A stretch of 7,476 bases of DNA from the NCBI GenBank assembly GCA_900546885.1, contig UREN01000085.1, positions 1-7,476 of the forward strand, read 5' to 3'. The DNA comes from an uncultured Oscillospiraceae bacterium. Its GTDB lineage: Bacteria > Bacillota > Clostridia > Oscillospirales > Ruminococcaceae. The translations under genes and the position numbers were made by a program. The notes below the pieces were generated by a model. That model searched no databases. It saw only the letters and a list, made by a program, of their open reading frames with translations, and had not been told where the DNA came from. This document shows positions 6,408 to 7,476 of this stretch, in pieces (positions within the stretch are counted from its first letter, which is position 1; each line of letters opens with the position of its first letter).

Positions 6408-7406
6408 AACGGCTTTTGATGCCCATGCTGGCTTGCAGCCTGCTGTGCCTGTTGTGCGGCTGTTCGAACTTGAGCCTGGGCCAACGCGCAATCGTCAAGG
6501 CCATTTACCTTGACGGCGTGCCCGGCAAGTATACGGCCAGCTTGGTGGTGTTCACCTGCGAGCCCACAACAGACACCGCCTCGGCAAAAGGGGAGGCGAA
6601 AATTTATTCCGCCACGGAAGAAGAGATTGGCGAAGCATTAGAGGCAGCGGAACGGGAACAGGCGAAGGAACCCTTCTATGCACAGAATGAACTTTTGTTC
6701 CTGGGCCCGCAGCTTACACAGGCGGGCGTGGGCAAGGCGCTGGCCTATTTCACAGGCGAGCAGGCCGCACGGCCTAATTTATCGGTGTTTGCCGTGCCGG
6801 TGGACGCGCAAGCGTTTCAGCAGCTGGAAAAGAGCATTGCCCAGACCATCCAGGAGGCCGAACGCGTGGCGGATGACACGCAGGCAGGCATGGGCCGCAC
6901 CATGAGCGAGCTTGCCCTGCAAAATGAAGAAGAACAATTCAGCGGCCTTTTGCCCGTGCTGCGCTTTGGTGAAAAAGAAGAACCCAAGGTAGATTCCATG
7001 CTGCTGTTCCAAAACGATGCCCAGCAGGGCATCCTGCACGGCACGCAGCTTGGGCTGGCTCTGGTGGCGGGCGGCCAGACAAACCGGATGCAGGTTTCAT
7101 TTTACCATGATGGCGGCTATTACCATGTGGAGACACAGCGCCTGCGCCTGGTAAAACAGGCGTCAGAAGGGGAAGATGGCCTTCAGCTGCGCCTTTCGCT
7201 GACGGGCAGCACGGCCGTCATCACAAAAGACGGAAAGCCCCTGCACGGGCAGGAGGCACAGGCGGCGGAAGGCCTTGTGAACCATTTTCTTTCCCAGGAG
7301 TGGGAAAAACTTCACAGAAAGACATTCCTGCGGGGGAATGATATCTGCAACCTTTTTTTCTGGTTGCTGCAACGGGATATTCCTGCGGCACAGGCCCTGA
7401 TGCAAG
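6395..7406 (+). CDS. Ger(x)C-family spore germination lipoprotein (C subunit), 3'-truncated by adapter
   Basis: This is the lipoprotein C subunit of the germinant receptor, anchored on the outer face of the spore inner membrane. MRKIKR and a hydrophobic stretch end in the lipobox L20-C-G-C23, with Cys23 as the lipidated residue; the signal peptide is itself cysteine-rich (C14, C18, C21). The mature protein shows the Ger(x)C layout: an N-terminal domain (about 30-160) with an LLFLGPQLTQAGVGKAL segment (100-116), a linker, then the C-terminal domain beginning near PKVDSMLLFQNDAQQGILHG (197-216), which matches the family's 'avF.ddkl.G' region. Genomic coding ends at residue 337 (Q). The following residues EIGRASCRERV and the stop at 7439-7441 come from the adapter. 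By comparison with family lengths of 370-400, I estimate 25-50 residues are missing, including the last conserved strand. It overlaps the B-subunit gene by 13 nt. Confidence 0.93.
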
Positions 7407-7476
7407 AGATCGGAAGAGCGTCGTGTAGGGAAAGAGTGTAGATCTCGGTGGTCGCCGTATCATTAAAAAAAAAAAA
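7407..7476 (+). other. Reverse complement of TruSeq universal (P5) adapter plus poly-A (not genomic)
   Basis: Bases 7407-7464 are the full 58-base complement of the TruSeq universal adapter, beginning AGATCGGAAGAGCGTCGTG and ending GCCGTATCATT. The twelve A at 7465-7476 are the base calls typical of sequencing past the end of a library molecule. Together with the P7 adapter at the left end this gives the outline of a complete library molecule around the insert. Genome ends at 7406. Confidence 0.99.

Noticed and set aside
7221..7463. Minus-strand frame at the right end
   Set aside because: Its first 19 residues are a well-known adapter translation product; the rest is antisense to the GerC gene.
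1..7476. Terminal adapter plus poly-A/T considered as inverted repeats, a poly-A tail or mobile-element ends
   Set aside because: The sequences are exact commercial adapter sequences, so transposon, attachment-site or transcript interpretations do not apply.

Overview
The window is one assembled contig whose two ends are sequencing library adapter rather than genome. Bases 1-69 are a complete Illumina P7/TruSeq index adapter, and bases 7407-7476 are the reverse complement of the TruSeq universal (P5) adapter followed by poly-A. The genomic insert is therefore 70-7406 (7,337 bp). The first gene lacks its 5' end, the last lacks its 3' end, and any protein translated across either junction carries adapter-encoded residues.

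The insert looks like a moderately GC-rich, endospore-forming member of the Clostridia; an Oscillospiraceae/Ruminococcaceae-type gut bacterium is my inference. The grounds are a GerA-type germinant receptor operon, a DUF421/DUF4363 membrane pair, nrdR, strong AGGAGG-type ribosome binding sites and tightly overlapping genes. I see no mobile elements, RNA genes or CRISPR arrays.

Layout: (1) 70-1991, plus strand: a 5'-truncated MATE-family efflux protein overlapping by 8 nt a cytidylate kinase-like protein. (2) 1992-2292: a 301-bp non-coding gap with GC-rich inverted repeats and a sigma-A-like promoter. (3) 2293-2766, plus: nrdR, the repressor of ribonucleotide reductase genes. (4) 2746-3808, minus: a two-gene unit encoding a DUF421 (YetF-like) membrane protein and then a DUF4363 protein, converging on and overlapping the end of nrdR. 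(5) 3815-3912: a short divergent intergenic region in which forespore (sigma-G/sigma-F)-like promoter motifs can be read in both directions. (6) 3913-7406, plus: a gerA-gerB-gerC-type operon for the A, B and C subunits of a spore germinant receptor, with 4-nt and 13-nt gene overlaps; the C subunit runs into the right adapter.

The right half reads as a spore inner-membrane module. The receptor operon and the DUF421/DUF4363 pair are transcribed away from each other, apparently from interleaved forespore-type promoters, which suggests both are made in the developing spore. The left half (efflux, nucleotide-kinase-like protein, NrdR) is ordinary vegetative metabolism. Apart from the adapter ends, the divergent promoter pair and its link to DUF421/DUF4363 is the observation most worth following up. 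I found no clearly new defence or mobile system.
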